Positions 34,168 to 43,144 of a stretch of DNA of 64,000 nt are shown here, piece after piece (position 1 is the stretch's first letter; each line of letters begins with the position of its first letter). The position numbers were made by a program, and so were the translations under genes. Under the pieces are notes generated by a model, which was not told where the DNA came from, ran no database searches, and worked only from the letters and a program-made list of their open reading frames with translations. The stretch is from positions 3,658,001 through 3,722,000 of the forward strand of contig CP079215.1 in NCBI GenBank assembly GCA_019316985.1, written 5' to 3'. This stretch comes from Paraniabella defluvii. Its GTDB lineage: Bacteria; Bacteroidota; Bacteroidia; Chitinophagales; Chitinophagaceae.

Positions 34168-34742
34168 ATGAAAATTGACACAAAAGATATCGTAAAGCAA
34201 TCCGAAAAATTTGCTTTAAATGTAGCTGACCAAATTTCTAAAATTACGGTTCGACCATTTTGTGAAATATCTTTTCATTCCGCACAGTTCAGAGACAAGA
34301 CAACACTAAAACAGCACATAGGTAAAATTCCTAAAAGTGATAATCCACTCATCTATATATTGCGAGTTCAGTCCTCAAAAAAGTAAAAAGATTAATTGAT
34401 TATTTTGAAAACTATCATTCAGCAAACAAGCTAAAAACAAAGAATAACGATAGAGTTAATCTTTCCAGATACAACAAAACTTCATCGAATATATTATATG
34501 TTGGAAGTTCAACGACAGATTTCAAGACAAGAATTAAAAACCACCTTGGCACAGAGGGAACGCGAGTTTATAGCTTGCATTTATGCAAGTGGGACAATTG
34601 TTTACAATATGATTTGGATATTTTTGCATACGAGGTCATTTCGGAGAGTAATGAAATTATTGAGCGTTTCATTGTCGAAATTCTTGAACAGCAATTTTGG
34701 GATAAACTTAGTCCAATATTTGGCAAACGCAGTGGTTTGTAA
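34168..34742 (+). CDS. GIY-YIG-like nuclease-fold protein
   Basis: About 190 residues joined across a slip near 34360. A GIY-like strand PLIYIAS (60-66) and a YIG-like strand NILYVGSS (107-114) are separated by ~45 residues, longer than usual. A helix with Arg in FKTRIKNHLG (R121), a YSLHL strand, and a late helix IIERFIVEILEQQFW with Glu follow; it ends LSPIFGKRSGL. The family cuts DNA using Tyr, Arg and Glu. There is no gap to the RES gene, which makes a joint function likely. Catalysis is unproven. Confidence 0.55.
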
Positions 34743-35432
34743 ACCCATAAGACTAAATTAAAAAACTGAACTATGAAAACATTATATATTATTGGTAATG
34801 GATTTGACATCCATCATAGGTTAGACACGAGATATCAAAGTTTTGCAAACTACTTGGCTGAAAATAACAGCGAAGTCTATGACCTTTTATTAAACTAGCC
34901 ATGGACTTTCTGATATTACAAATCCCGAATTGACAGATGAAGAATATGCCTTATGGTCAAGATTTGAGCAAGCGTTAGCTGATTTAGATTATGTAACAGT
35001 GTTGGACGATAATTCTGACCTGATTGCCCGCCCTGGTGCTGAAGATTTTCGAGATAGAGATTGGCATAGTTATCAGGTAGAGATGGAGGAAATCATCAAA
35101 GATTTAACCACGACGCTAATTAGCGATTTTAATCGTTTTATCCTTGAAGTAGAATACGAGAACATTCCCGATGACACGCTAATTGAATGGAAGATGATAG
35201 TCATTTTTAAATTTCAATTATACTAAGACACTACAGGAAAGCTACGGTATTTCCGAAGAACGAATAACCTATATTCATAACAGAGCTGATGCGGACAACT
35301 GTACACTGATTTTAGGACACGGAACAGACCCATCGAATTTTATTGAGAAAGAAGAAGAACCGCCACAAGGTTTTGAAGCCTACCCTTAAAACAGCTACAA
35401 ATAAAAGTAGTAGTTAATTTAGGAGTAGAAAG

Positions 35433-35822
35433 ATGAAGAAATCAAATTTTACAGAGAGCCAGATTGTAGGTATTCTGGCTCAGCAGGAAAAGGGTCAAAA
35501 AGTAGTTGACATTTGCCGTGAGCATGGTATCAGCCAAGCTACGTTTTACCAGTGGCAGAAGAAGTACGGGGGCATGCAAGTGAATGAACTCAAGCGGCTG
35601 AAAGAGATGGAGGCAGAGCTTTCGCAGTTCAAGCGCATTGTTGCTGACCTGACCTTGCAGAATCGCATCCTTAAAGACGTTATTGAAAAAAGCTCTGAGG
35701 CCCGTCGAAAAGCGGCAGCTGATCTCCGGGGTGATCACGGAGCACAAGTTGTCACTTCGCCGGGCCTGCGCGATGTTCAGGCTGAGTACATCGGTATTTC
35801 GCTACAAGGCAAAAGTTCATGA
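35433..35822 (+). CDS. IS3-family transposase OrfA
   Basis: The HTH protein of the transposase: FTESQIVGILAQQEKGQKVV and CREHGISQATFYQWQKKYGG, then a leucine-rich helix NELKRLKEMEAELSQFK. The A6G run at 35686-35691 is a classic -1 slippery site and would give the OrfAB fusion. Reading past it, the frame continues to 35822. Confidence 0.85.
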   Translation: MKKSNFTESQIVGILAQQEKGQKVVDICREHGISQATFYQWQKKYGGMQVNELKRLKEMEAELSQFKRIVADLTLQNRILKDVIEKSSEARRKAAADLRGDHGAQVVTSPGLRDVQAEYIGISLQGKSS

Positions 35823-36642
35823 CGATGACCAGCGACTGCATGGGATGATGAGCACGTTGGCCGAGAGTCGTCCAAGCTGGGGTTTCTGGAAGCACTTTCA
35901 TTGGTTACGCAATCAGGGCGAGCAGGTGAACCACAAACGATTGTGGCGGATTTACAAAGCCGCCAGGTTGAGTATGCGCCGCAAGACGCGTAAGCGTGTG
36001 CCTAAACGGATCAAGCTACCCTTGCTGCAGCCGCTGTGTCCGAACTTGACCTGGAGCATGGACTTCATGCGCGACAGCCTGTTCCATGGCAAACCGTTCA
36101 GGGCCTTCAACGTCATCGATGATTTCAACCGGGAGTCGCTGACCATCACCATCGCTAAAAGCATTACCTGTGAACGGGTGATCCAGGAATTGGAGCAACT
36201 GATCGAGTGGCGTGGAATGCCTGAGAAGATCCGGGTGGATAATGGACCAGAGTTTATCGCTGACGCGTTAGAGACCTGGTGCAGGCATGAATCACGACAG
36301 ATCGAGCTGTTGTTCATCCAGAAAGGCAAGCCTTCTCAAAACGGTTATATCGAGCGGTTCAATAAAACGTTCAGAGAGGATGTCCTTGATGCGCACCTGT
36401 TCGATGCACCACAGCAGGTGCAGCAAATGGCCAATGACTGGATCTGGATGTACAACAACGACCGGCCCCACGAATCACTGGGAAACCTTTCGCCGGCACA
36501 GTTCCTATTGAAATATGGAAAACTCCACCCGCACCCGCGAGGCCAGCATGAGTTTCCCACATTCCAACAGGATCATAACAATAACAAGCAACAAACAATT
36601 AATCAGAAATCTCTACTTTTGAAAGAGGCTGTTTTGGGGTAG
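35683..36642 (+). CDS. IS3-family transposase OrfB (DDE catalytic part)
   Basis: The integrase-type catalytic domain. Acidic residues: Asp in WSMDFMRDSL (~126), Asp in RVDNGPEF (~186), Glu in NGYIERFNKTFRED (~222). It is probably expressed as an OrfAB fusion by -1 slippage at the A6G site, since its first residues KKALRPVEKRQL continue OrfA. It is intact. Confidence 0.87.
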   Translation: MKKALRPVEKRQLISGVITEHKLSLRRACAMFRLSTSVFRYKAKVHDDDQRLHGMMSTLAESRPSWGFWKHFHWLRNQGEQVNHKRLWRIYKAARLSMRRKTRKRVPKRIKLPLLQPLCPNLTWSMDFMRDSLFHGKPFRAFNVIDDFNRESLTITIAKSITCERVIQELEQLIEWRGMPEKIRVDNGPEFIADALETWCRHESRQIELLFIQKGKPSQNGYIERFNKTFREDVLDAHLFDAPQQVQQMANDWIWMYNNDRPHESLGNLSPAQFLLKYGKLHPHPRGQHEFPTFQQDHNNNKQQTINQKSLLLKEAVLG

Positions 36643-37026
36643 GCTTCAGTTTAAACGAAGAAGAACTTTATGAATGGCGTGAGCAAAAAGCTGATGAATA
36701 TGACTTTTCTTATGAAAGTGCTAAACAAGAAATACTATCCTATTATACAAAGGCATTTAAAAATACTGCTTCGATTATAGAACAAAATATTGATTTTTTT
36801 CAAATCTTACGGAAGTTGAAAACGTAATTGTTTTGGGACATTCTATTTCAGAAGTTGATTTAAAATACTTTGAAATATTAAAAGCCAAACTAAATGAAGA
36901 TGTAATTTGGAATGTTTCATATTACAGTGAACTTGAAAAGCAAGCACACAAAGAAACATTGTTGCAACTTGGGATAAATGACAATAACATTATTCAAATA
37001 AAAATTACAGATTTAAAGAGGCAGTC

Positions 37027-37473
37027 TTAGTTATTGCTGAAATATTCTTTAGCAATTTCCGCTATTTCCAAACTAAAATACCTTCCCCATTGATAACAAC
37101 ATCAATGGCTTTTTTGAAATCATCTGCATCGCTGCCAATAAGCAGATAACCTACAAAATCAATTTCTAAAAGAGGTTTCACGACTTTTTCGGTATCAATA
37201 TCACTATGGGCAATCAGTCTTACGGTTGGATATTGTATCCTTAATTTTGAAGCTGTGCCAGCACATTGTTATTGTGAAAGTCAACGTCAATAATACAAAC
37301 TTTGGGAGATTTTTTTAATGCTGATAATTGATATAGCCCATCTTCAATGTTTTCCGAACGAAATAATACTTCAATTCCTGAAGCAACGAGTTCGTTGCAA
37401 ACCAAATCTAAAATCAGACTTTTATCATTGATAATGGCGAGGGAGATTTTTGTTGTGTTGTACCAGTTTCCAT
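37027..37473 (-). CDS. Receiver-only response regulator-like protein
   Basis: A start at 37473 (METGTTQQ) leads, after a missing A near 37450, into KISLAIINDKSLILDLV. The phospho-acceptor region is KVCIIDVDFHNN, and the later part has PTVRLIAHSDIDTEKVV and VGYLLIGSDADDFKKAID, matching a CheY-like receiver with no output domain. Slips also near 37262 and 37085. About 150 residues. The stop overlaps that of abiH on the other strand. Its role and sensor are unknown; CTnDOT-like elements use two-component control. Confidence 0.6.
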
Positions 37474-37560
37474 ATCATACCTTTTTTGTGTTGCTGTAGC
37501 CCTGCACAAAAAGAAAGCGCAGGCAACTACACTTACCGACATTGAGGTACTGGTATACCC

Positions 37561-37623
37561 GACAACGAATAAGCGAGCGCCCACGCCTATGACGTGAGCG
37601 TTCTTACTTATTGTCCCGTTGTC
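37561..37623 (-). promoter_or_regulatory. Multi-stem inverted repeat between HTH gene and receiver gene
   Basis: GACAACG (37561-37567) pairs with CGTTGTC (37617-37623). Inside, AATAAG pairs with CTTATT and AGCGC with GAGCGTT partly. The centre ACG-CCTATGA-CGT forms a further small stem. It lies between the second HTH gene and the receiver gene and may be a leader or attenuator. Confidence 0.4.
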
Positions 37624-37746
37624 TAAAAATTACCAGTTTTCAATGTGGGACTTAAAGCAAAAACACTTTAAGATTTTTCTATATGTTCCTGCAAAGATAC
37701 TAAACTCGTTTCTATACGAAAATATGGAGGCACAAAAAGGTTACAG

Positions 37747-38040
37747 TCAAACTGTTTTAAGAGAAAAGTAATTTTGCTCCAGTACTTTGAGTATGTCCGT
37801 TTCCTTATAAATTATCTTACCTCCAATCTGTATATACGGTAAGATACCGTCATCACGGTATTGCTGCAAAGTCCGTTTGCTGATATGTAACAACCTGCAC
37901 ATATCTTCGCCAGACAGGTATATTTCCCCGTTCATTACAGGACGGTAATTTCTCAATATGCTTTCAATACGGTTTCGTAGCAGCATTATCAATTCCCTGT
38001 GGGCGATGATTTCCTCATTGTCATTCGTGAATAAATCCAT
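37747..38040 (-). CDS. HTH_17 (excisionase-like) DNA-binding protein
   Basis: A 97-residue protein with a winged-helix MerR-like HTH: YLSGEDMCRLLHISKRTLQQ and RDDGILPYIQIGGKIIY. The N-terminal helix includes IIAHRELIMLLRNRIES. Such proteins regulate or promote excision in Bacteroidota elements (compare Xis2c/Xis2d of CTnDOT). It lies 13 bp after the next HTH gene and is probably co-transcribed with it. Confidence 0.72.
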   Translation of the reverse strand: MDLFTNDNEEIIAHRELIMLLRNRIESILRNYRPVMNGEIYLSGEDMCRLLHISKRTLQQYRDDGILPYIQIGGKIIYKETDILKVLEQNYFSLKTV

Positions 38041-38053
38041 TTTCGGCAGTATT

Positions 38054-38332
38054 TTACGGTTGTCCGGCTTCGAGCAAAGCCTGTATGTCCGAGCGTTTAT
38101 AATAGTTCTTGCGGTTCAGTTTGGAATAAGGCAATAAGCCCTTATCCTTATAGGTCTGCAAAGTCCTTTTGGTAATGTTCATCATCAGGCACACTTCCTG
38201 GTTATCGAGCCATTGCTCTTCCTTAAAAATGGGCGTGTATTTCTGTGTGGCATTTTCGGTCAATTCCAAAAGTGCTTTTAGCTCATTTTTCATTTCGTCA
38301 AGTGCGGACTTTTGTATTGCGATAACTTCCAT
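38054..38332 (-). CDS. HTH_17 (excisionase-like) DNA-binding protein
   Basis: A 92-residue paralogue of the following gene: WLDNQEVCLMMNITKRTLQT and KDKGLLPYSKLNRKNYYK. It is the first of the pair on the minus strand. Two such proteins in tandem resemble the excision operon of CTnDOT-type elements. Exact role inferred from context. Confidence 0.72.
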   Translation of the reverse strand: MEVIAIQKSALDEMKNELKALLELTENATQKYTPIFKEEQWLDNQEVCLMMNITKRTLQTYKDKGLLPYSKLNRKNYYKRSDIQALLEAGQP

Positions 38333-38450
38333 AGTTTGCTCAATTTTGCTGTGGAAGTCGAATTTATAAAGGCTTAATGCAGAGTTAAGAAATGTTGTAG
38401 GGTTTGGCTTTGAGAGGCAGTATTTGGCGGGTTACTATTCCTGTAAAAAC

Positions 38451-38486
38451 AATAAATCGGATAGCTTAGTAACTATCCGATTTATT
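38451..38486 (-). terminator. Perfect 14-bp stem-loop at the end of the Ymh gene
   Basis: AATAAATCGGATAG (38451-38464) and CTATCCGATTTATT (38473-38486) pair perfectly around an 8-base loop. On the minus strand it is followed by GTTTTTAC. It sits exactly at the end of the TIGR02391 gene. Confidence 0.65.
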
Positions 38487-39286
38487 ATTTAAGTCCTGTT
38501 TTATAAGTGTTATCAAGTTTGTTGTGAATTATTGTTGCTATAACCAAAACTTCTGTCATTTGTGAAAGTTGGGTATCCTCTAATATTTTTGGATTGTGTG
38601 CCTTTGGATTTCTGTACATAGAAAAAAAAACCTTTACAGAAGTTTCCGAAGCCTTTATGCTCACTTTCTTCACTTGGATTATTCAGAGTATTAAAAGCGA
38701 GCATAGGTCTTTTGTCTTTTCCCAACGCAAAACAATCGTCAACTAAATCTGCTCCGTCAGAAGTATAGCCACTTTTTTGCCTAAGTCTTTCTGCCACACT
38801 TTTTGTAATCTCGAGTATAGCGTGAAAATAATTTTCCTTTAACCATTCAGCTTCGCAGTAAGGCAAAATTTCTGAATGAACTCCAATTCCGTGTACTTTT
38901 TCTTTGATTTTGAGTGACCTATTTTTAGCTTCTGAAATGGTTTTAGCCCTATCTACTTGCCGTGGTTGTCCAGTTTTATCAATTTCTATTCCGTCATAAA
39001 CCAATTTCTCATTGATAGTCGTTCTATCCTTTTCAAATTCATCTTCTGAATTGTATCTTTTGGGATTTAATATTCTGACAACGAATGCTAAAACATTATT
39101 TCCACACCTGTCTTGTACTTGTCTTTCTTTTAAAGCATAAAATAGTCTATCTGTTTTGTTTGTACCGAATTGAGATTGAGCAATACCAGCACCAGACAAT
39201 TGTTCTGTAATTTTGGTATGTGTCAGTATATTTGAAATGATATCAGATATATTTCGCAGGGTTATGTCGTCAAAGGATTTTGTCAT
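38485..39286 (-). CDS. Ymh / TIGR02391-family protein with HEPN motif
   Basis: About 267 residues, joined across a slip near 38630. The N-terminal region is helical (NISDIISNILTHTKITEQL). The C-terminal domain contains AEWLKENYFHAILEITKSVA, LRQKSGYTSDGADLVD and, near residue 225, MYRNPKAHNPK, giving RNxxxH, the HEPN RNase motif. The family is of unknown function but HEPN proteins are commonly toxins or defence RNases. It is part of the AT-rich island. Confidence 0.68.
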
Positions 39287-39312
39287 TCAATAATTGTTCT
39301 ATTTAAAATTAG

Positions 39313-39579
39313 TTATCTTGGTTTTTGTATCTCCACACTTTGTTTCTCCTTTTTCTCACGGGAGTAAACCCACAGCGATAACAGCCCGAATATAATCAGG
39401 GCGTAAGCTATCCACTTGCCAACCCGTTCGATAAACTTAATGAGTACCGAACTTTCATAAGAAGAAAAGCCCTCCGCTCCCATAGGGCTGCGCCTGTAAA
39501 ACTTTCTCCGATTAATCCAGTAGCGAAGTCCCGAGCCTGCAACCAAAAATATGATACCTATAACCAATGATGCAACCAT
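39313..39579 (-). CDS. Small membrane protein of the element
   Basis: 88 residues with two hydrophobic segments: VASLVIGIIFLVAGSGL at the N-terminus and WIAYALIIFGLLSLWVY near the C-terminus, with a basic loop (NRRKFYRR) between. No enzyme motif. It lies between the Ymh gene and the tra block, upstream of Ymh on the same strand by 26 bp. Function unknown. Confidence 0.5.
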   Translation of the reverse strand: MVASLVIGIIFLVAGSGLRYWINRRKFYRRSPMGAEGFSSYESSVLIKFIERVGKWIAYALIIFGLLSLWVYSREKKEKQSVEIQKPR

Positions 39580-39780
39580 AACAAAAACACTTTAAATCGA
39601 CCTTTTAAATTTACGAAAAATATTCGTTAAGCCTGTAAACGGTGTGTATCTAATGCGAAAAGGGCTCGCCCCAAAAGGCAAGCCGCATTCAGTGTTTATG
39701 GAAATAATAACTTACTCAATATTGAAATGCAAGGATAAGAAATAATTTCTTTTGACACACACTGCCCGGCTTAAAATTAA

Positions 39781-39813
39781 AAACGGCTTACCCATCAGAT
39801 AAGCCGTTTTTTT
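39781..39813 (-). terminator. Rho-independent terminator downstream of traQ
   Basis: AAACGGCTTA and TAAGCCGTTT form a perfect 10-bp stem with a 9-base loop, flanked by A/T runs on both strands. On the minus strand it follows traQ by about 20 bp, closing the tra operon. It could also act bidirectionally. Confidence 0.8.
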
Positions 39814-39832
39814 ATGAATTGAAATACTACGC

Positions 39833-40282
39833 TTAATCGCTGCTGTTAAACTGGAAAATTACCTGCTTTTCATTCCCGAAGCTGTCCGAAATCCAAATAT
39901 CAAAGGATTGTGATACGGCAGAAGTTGAGGTATAATACAGGCGAAATTGCTCCGTTGGCAGTTGGTACAGGTCATTGGGCTGGTACGGCGGTTCATCGTA
40001 GTATTTCAGCGTTCCCTGCCCGTCAAACTGGAAGTAGCGGAGGAAATACTGCGTGTTGGCATAATTGCCTGTGCGCTGAATGGTAATGCGTATTTCTACC
40101 GTCTGCCCGTTGGCAACATCTTTAGGCACTGGCATTACATTGACCTCGAAAGGAAAATTGTTCTGTATTTCCAGTTCATCATCTTTGCTACAAGATACCA
40201 TCGTAACCGAAGCTGTGAGGATTGCCAGGAATACATACAATGGCAGTAGCCCTGTTCTTAATTTATTGAATATTGCTATCAT
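39833..40282 (-). CDS. traQ: Conjugal transfer protein TraQ (DUF3872)
   Basis: A lipoprotein signal ending TMVSC-SK is followed by a beta-sandwich (DELEIQNNFPFEVNVMPVPK, TVEIRITIQRTGN). Length 149 matches DUF3872/TraQ of CTnDOT-type elements. It is the last gene of the leftward transfer operon. It probably sits in the outer membrane with other transfer proteins. Confidence 0.82.
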   Translation of the reverse strand: MIAIFNKLRTGLLPLYVFLAILTASVTMVSCSKDDELEIQNNFPFEVNVMPVPKDVANGQTVEIRITIQRTGNYANTQYFLRYFQFDGQGTLKYYDEPPYQPNDLYQLPTEQFRLYYTSTSAVSQSFDIWISDSFGNEKQVIFQFNSSD

Positions 40283-40294
40283 CGTTTTTACGTT

Positions 40295-40855
40295 TTAAAA
40301 GTTAAACCTTAATCCCACACCTGCCGACGGTCGGAACTGTTCTAACTCTGTATCCCAAAGCACTTTTGTACGCCCTTGCAGGACTAATACAAAACGGTCG
40401 GACAGGTACGTTTCAAAAGTGAGGCGACCGCCTGCTCCGTAGATAAAATTATCTTCGCTCAATATCTTCGCACCGTCATACAACATCGCTTCGCCCCGGT
40501 TGATGGTTTCGTAACCGACCACACCCGTTACGGCGAAATTCAGTGTGATGTTCTTACGGGCATCACCCAACAGGAAGAAGCTGTAACCGCCCTCTGCGGA
40601 ATAGGTTTCCTGTGGTATGTGCAGGTCTTTGTAATCGTGGTACTGGTGGGTATATTCCAACGCCCAAAGCTGATAATTGCCGTTCTTGCCGTTTACGGTC
40701 ATTGCGGCACTGATATAATAATCATTGCCGATTTTGTCATTGGATAATATACCTGCGCTTATTTCCAATCCTTTCTGTTTCGGCAGCATCCTTTGCGCCT
40801 GTGCAGCCGTGATGCCTATCAGGACAAGCAGCACGGTATAGATATACTTTTTCAT
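40295..40855 (-). CDS. traO: Conjugal transfer protein TraO
   Basis: A signal peptide (YTVLLVLIGITAAQAQ) precedes a beta-barrel-like protein with AGILSNDKIGNDYYISAAM and SAGVGLRFNF at the C-terminus, typical of TraO. 186 residues. It is encoded 12 bp upstream of traQ and likely spans or lines the outer membrane. Confidence 0.82.
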   Translation of the reverse strand: MKKYIYTVLLVLIGITAAQAQRMLPKQKGLEISAGILSNDKIGNDYYISAAMTVNGKNGNYQLWALEYTHQYHDYKDLHIPQETYSAEGGYSFFLLGDARKNITLNFAVTGVVGYETINRGEAMLYDGAKILSEDNFIYGAGGRLTFETYLSDRFVLVLQGRTKVLWDTELEQFRPSAGVGLRFNF

Positions 40856-40875
40856 ATTCTTGCTTTAAAGGGTTA

Positions 40876-41775
40876 TTAAAATTTCAGGTGCATATCGTTA
40901 ATCAAACGGGCTTTGATTAAGTCTGAATTTTCGACCTGCAATGTTTGATGCCTGCCGCCGTTCTTCTCAAAAATCTCAATCAGCAGCACCTTGTCATCTG
41001 CAATGGTAAACTGGTCTAACAGGAACACGTTTTGTTCAGTGGTTTGTCCTGAAATTTCCGTAAGTGGTTTGTAAGTACGAAGCGGTATCATCGGGCGTTC
41101 CTGCACTACGGTACGTTTGGCTACCTTTTTATCCACCACTTTGAAATTGATAAAATCAATCTGAAACGGCACATTGGTACGGTTTCTCAATTCCGTATGG
41201 AAATAGTATTTACCGTTGTGGATGTAGATGCCTTTGAGGATAAACTGGATGCCAAAACTCTTAGCCCCGATATGCTTTACAATGCGCTTGTCTTTCTTGT
41301 AAATGGTTTCCAGTAACAACCCTGCCAGTGAGGGCGAATTGTTGCCCAGTTCCTCAAAAAGCACATCGTTACCGTTGGCTTTATCCACCGCTTTTTGCAT
41401 CGTGAGCAGGTCATAGCTCATTGCCTCCGGGTAGGAACTGTAATACACGTTGAAGCTGTAAAAACGCCCGTCATTCGTGATAACGGAGAAATTCGTTTCC
41501 GGCTCAAAGTCCCTAACTGATGCTTTTACACGCAACACGTTTTCCGCATCGTCGGCTTTACCTGCAATCAGGTATTCGCTGCCCAAATCCACGTAACGAA
41601 TGGCGGTCGGGAAAATCAGGTGTGAAGTTTTATCGTAGGTAACTTCCATACGGTACGGTTCTATCTTGCCCAATGCAAGCGGTGTTTTTGCAGTTGCACT
41701 GTCCTGTGCATAGGTTGTTACGGCAAAGCCGAGTATCAGGGCAAAAGCCCAAAAGGTTTTTAAATGATTTTTCAT
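40876..41775 (-). CDS. traN: Conjugal transfer protein TraN (DUF4138)
   Basis: 299 residues, signal peptide ending VTTYAQ. The DUF4138 region includes KTSHLIFPTAIRYVDLGSEY and HNGKYYFHTELRNRTNVPFQ, features like VirB9-type channel components. It probably bridges the inner-membrane complex to the outer membrane. It lies 20 bp from traO and 24 bp from traM. Confidence 0.84.
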   Translation of the reverse strand: MKNHLKTFWAFALILGFAVTTYAQDSATAKTPLALGKIEPYRMEVTYDKTSHLIFPTAIRYVDLGSEYLIAGKADDAENVLRVKASVRDFEPETNFSVITNDGRFYSFNVYYSSYPEAMSYDLLTMQKAVDKANGNDVLFEELGNNSPSLAGLLLETIYKKDKRIVKHIGAKSFGIQFILKGIYIHNGKYYFHTELRNRTNVPFQIDFINFKVVDKKVAKRTVVQERPMIPLRTYKPLTEISGQTTEQNVFLLDQFTIADDKVLLIEIFEKNGGRHQTLQVENSDLIKARLINDMHLKF

Positions 41776-41799
41776 TGTCTTATTTATTTGAGTTCAACA

Positions 41800-43144
41800 T
41801 TATTTTTTAGATACAAGGAAGACCTGATAGCCCGCTTTCAGCGTAACCTTTGGCGTTCTTACTTTCTTGGCGAAGTAGCCCGAAATACCCTGTACCACGC
41901 CACGGCTTAGGTCAGCCGCTACCTGCTGTCCGGCATTCTGCGTGAGCATTACACTGGTTCCACCTGTCTGGCTCATATTGCCCGCCATTTCGGTAAGGGC
42001 GTTCATTTCCGGCGAATATGGAACGTACAAGCCCTGCTGTCCGTCCAAATCATAAATGGTAATATCAACCGGGATGATGTTGCCCTCCAGTTCTACGGAG
42101 GTAACTTTTAATTGCAGCCTGCCATTCTGAAATTTGGCATTAGCCGTTACAATCGTTCCTTTGGGGATGGTACGTTGCGGGGTTTTGGCAGGCTCTAACA
42201 GGCGTAAGCGCACACCCGTTTCGCCGACTACTGTTTGGGCTTCGTGTACACAGGCTTTGATACTGTTTTTGGGTTGTACTACCTCTTCAGTAGAACCTGC
42301 GGTATAAAACCCACGGTTTTTTGTTTGGCTCCAATCGGCTGCAAAGGCACTGTCCGACGGTTTACGGTACAAGGCTGATACAATGTTCTTTCTTGTTGGT
42401 GTGAACGATACGAATTGCTCTTTTTGGTTAGCACCCGCAGCACCCGTAGTTGCACCGTTGGCAGGAGCAGCATTTCCGGTATTGGCATTTTGCGGCAAAT
42501 ACTTTGCAGCCATTTCATAGGATTTCTCCATTAATTTGAGTTGGTCGTCAACGGTGGCCACAGGTGGCACATCTTTTTCCGACAACTTTGTTTTCAATTC
42601 GTCCACCTGCTTACGCAGTTCCATTGTTTCAGAATTGTTGTCCTGATAGAATGAACCCAATGTGCTTTGCGCATTGCGGTAGCTGTTCAATGCCGAATTG
42701 CCGTTTCTTCCCGAATTTCTGCCACCACCGCCAAAGCCGTCGCTTTCCTCTTCTTCAGGAAGCTGTTCATCGGTCGGCACGTCCTTGTCTTCTGTATTCC
42801 AGTAGTCGGAAAGTGTTGTAAGTGCATTGCGTTTTTCCTGCTCTTTGCGTTCGAGCATCTCCTGCTCATACGCCTTGCTTTTATCATCGGGCATTCCTGC
42901 CCCGGTAGCCTGCGGTACGTACGGCATCGTTCAGCCCGATATTTTCGACTGCCTTTTTATCTTTCGACGGTTTAAATATCAGGTACATACAGCCGAGAAA
43001 TACCACGCCCATCAAAAGGAATATGAGTGGCTTTTTGAGCTTGTCGGCTTTGTTCTGTGTGCCGTCTTGCAGCACATCAGCGGTTTCATTCGGGTTCCCC
43101 TCCGTTACCCGAACAACCGATTTTTTGTTCTCATTTTCTTTCAT
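41800..43144 (-). CDS. traM: Conjugal transfer protein TraM
   Basis: The N-terminus has a cytoplasmic stretch, then a membrane segment KPLIFLLMGVVFLGCMYLIF, a long proline/glutamine-rich linker, and a C-terminal domain rich in beta strands resembling VirB10 (VTANAKFQNGRLQLKVTSVE, AGYQVFLVSKK). A slip near 42920 splits it. About 448 residues assembled. It links inner and outer membranes. Confidence 0.82.

Larger units (their letters stand above)
35374..36648 (+). mobile_element. Intact IS3-family element (IS407-like) in abiH
   Basis: A 1275-bp element with ends TGAAGCCTACCC and its complement GGGTAGGCTTCA; the inverted repeats extend ~36 bp with mismatches. It is flanked by a 4-bp target duplication GTTT (35370-35373 and 36649-36652), the duplication size of the IS407 group. 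Its base composition is more GC-rich than the surrounding island. Both transposase frames are intact. Confidence 0.88.
34773..37030 (+). pseudogene. abiH: AbiH-family abortive infection protein, split by an IS element
   Basis: The N-terminus TLYIIGNGFDIHHRL is the AbiH signature, followed by LWSRFEQALADLDY, LNFNYTKTLQESYGI and LILGHGTDP. After the IS, the C-terminus resumes LNEEELYEWREQKADEYDF, then NVIVLGHSISEVDLKYF. Removing the IS and one GTTT copy rejoins the frame exactly as PPQGLNEEEL. Slips remain near 34899, 35190 and 36800. AbiH proteins protect against phage by an undefined mechanism. The IS inactivates it. Confidence 0.78.

Noticed and set aside
34773..37030. SIR2 or other NADase identity for the split gene
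   Set aside because: The N-terminal YIIGNGFDIHH and C-terminal VLGHSISEVD motifs fit AbiH better.
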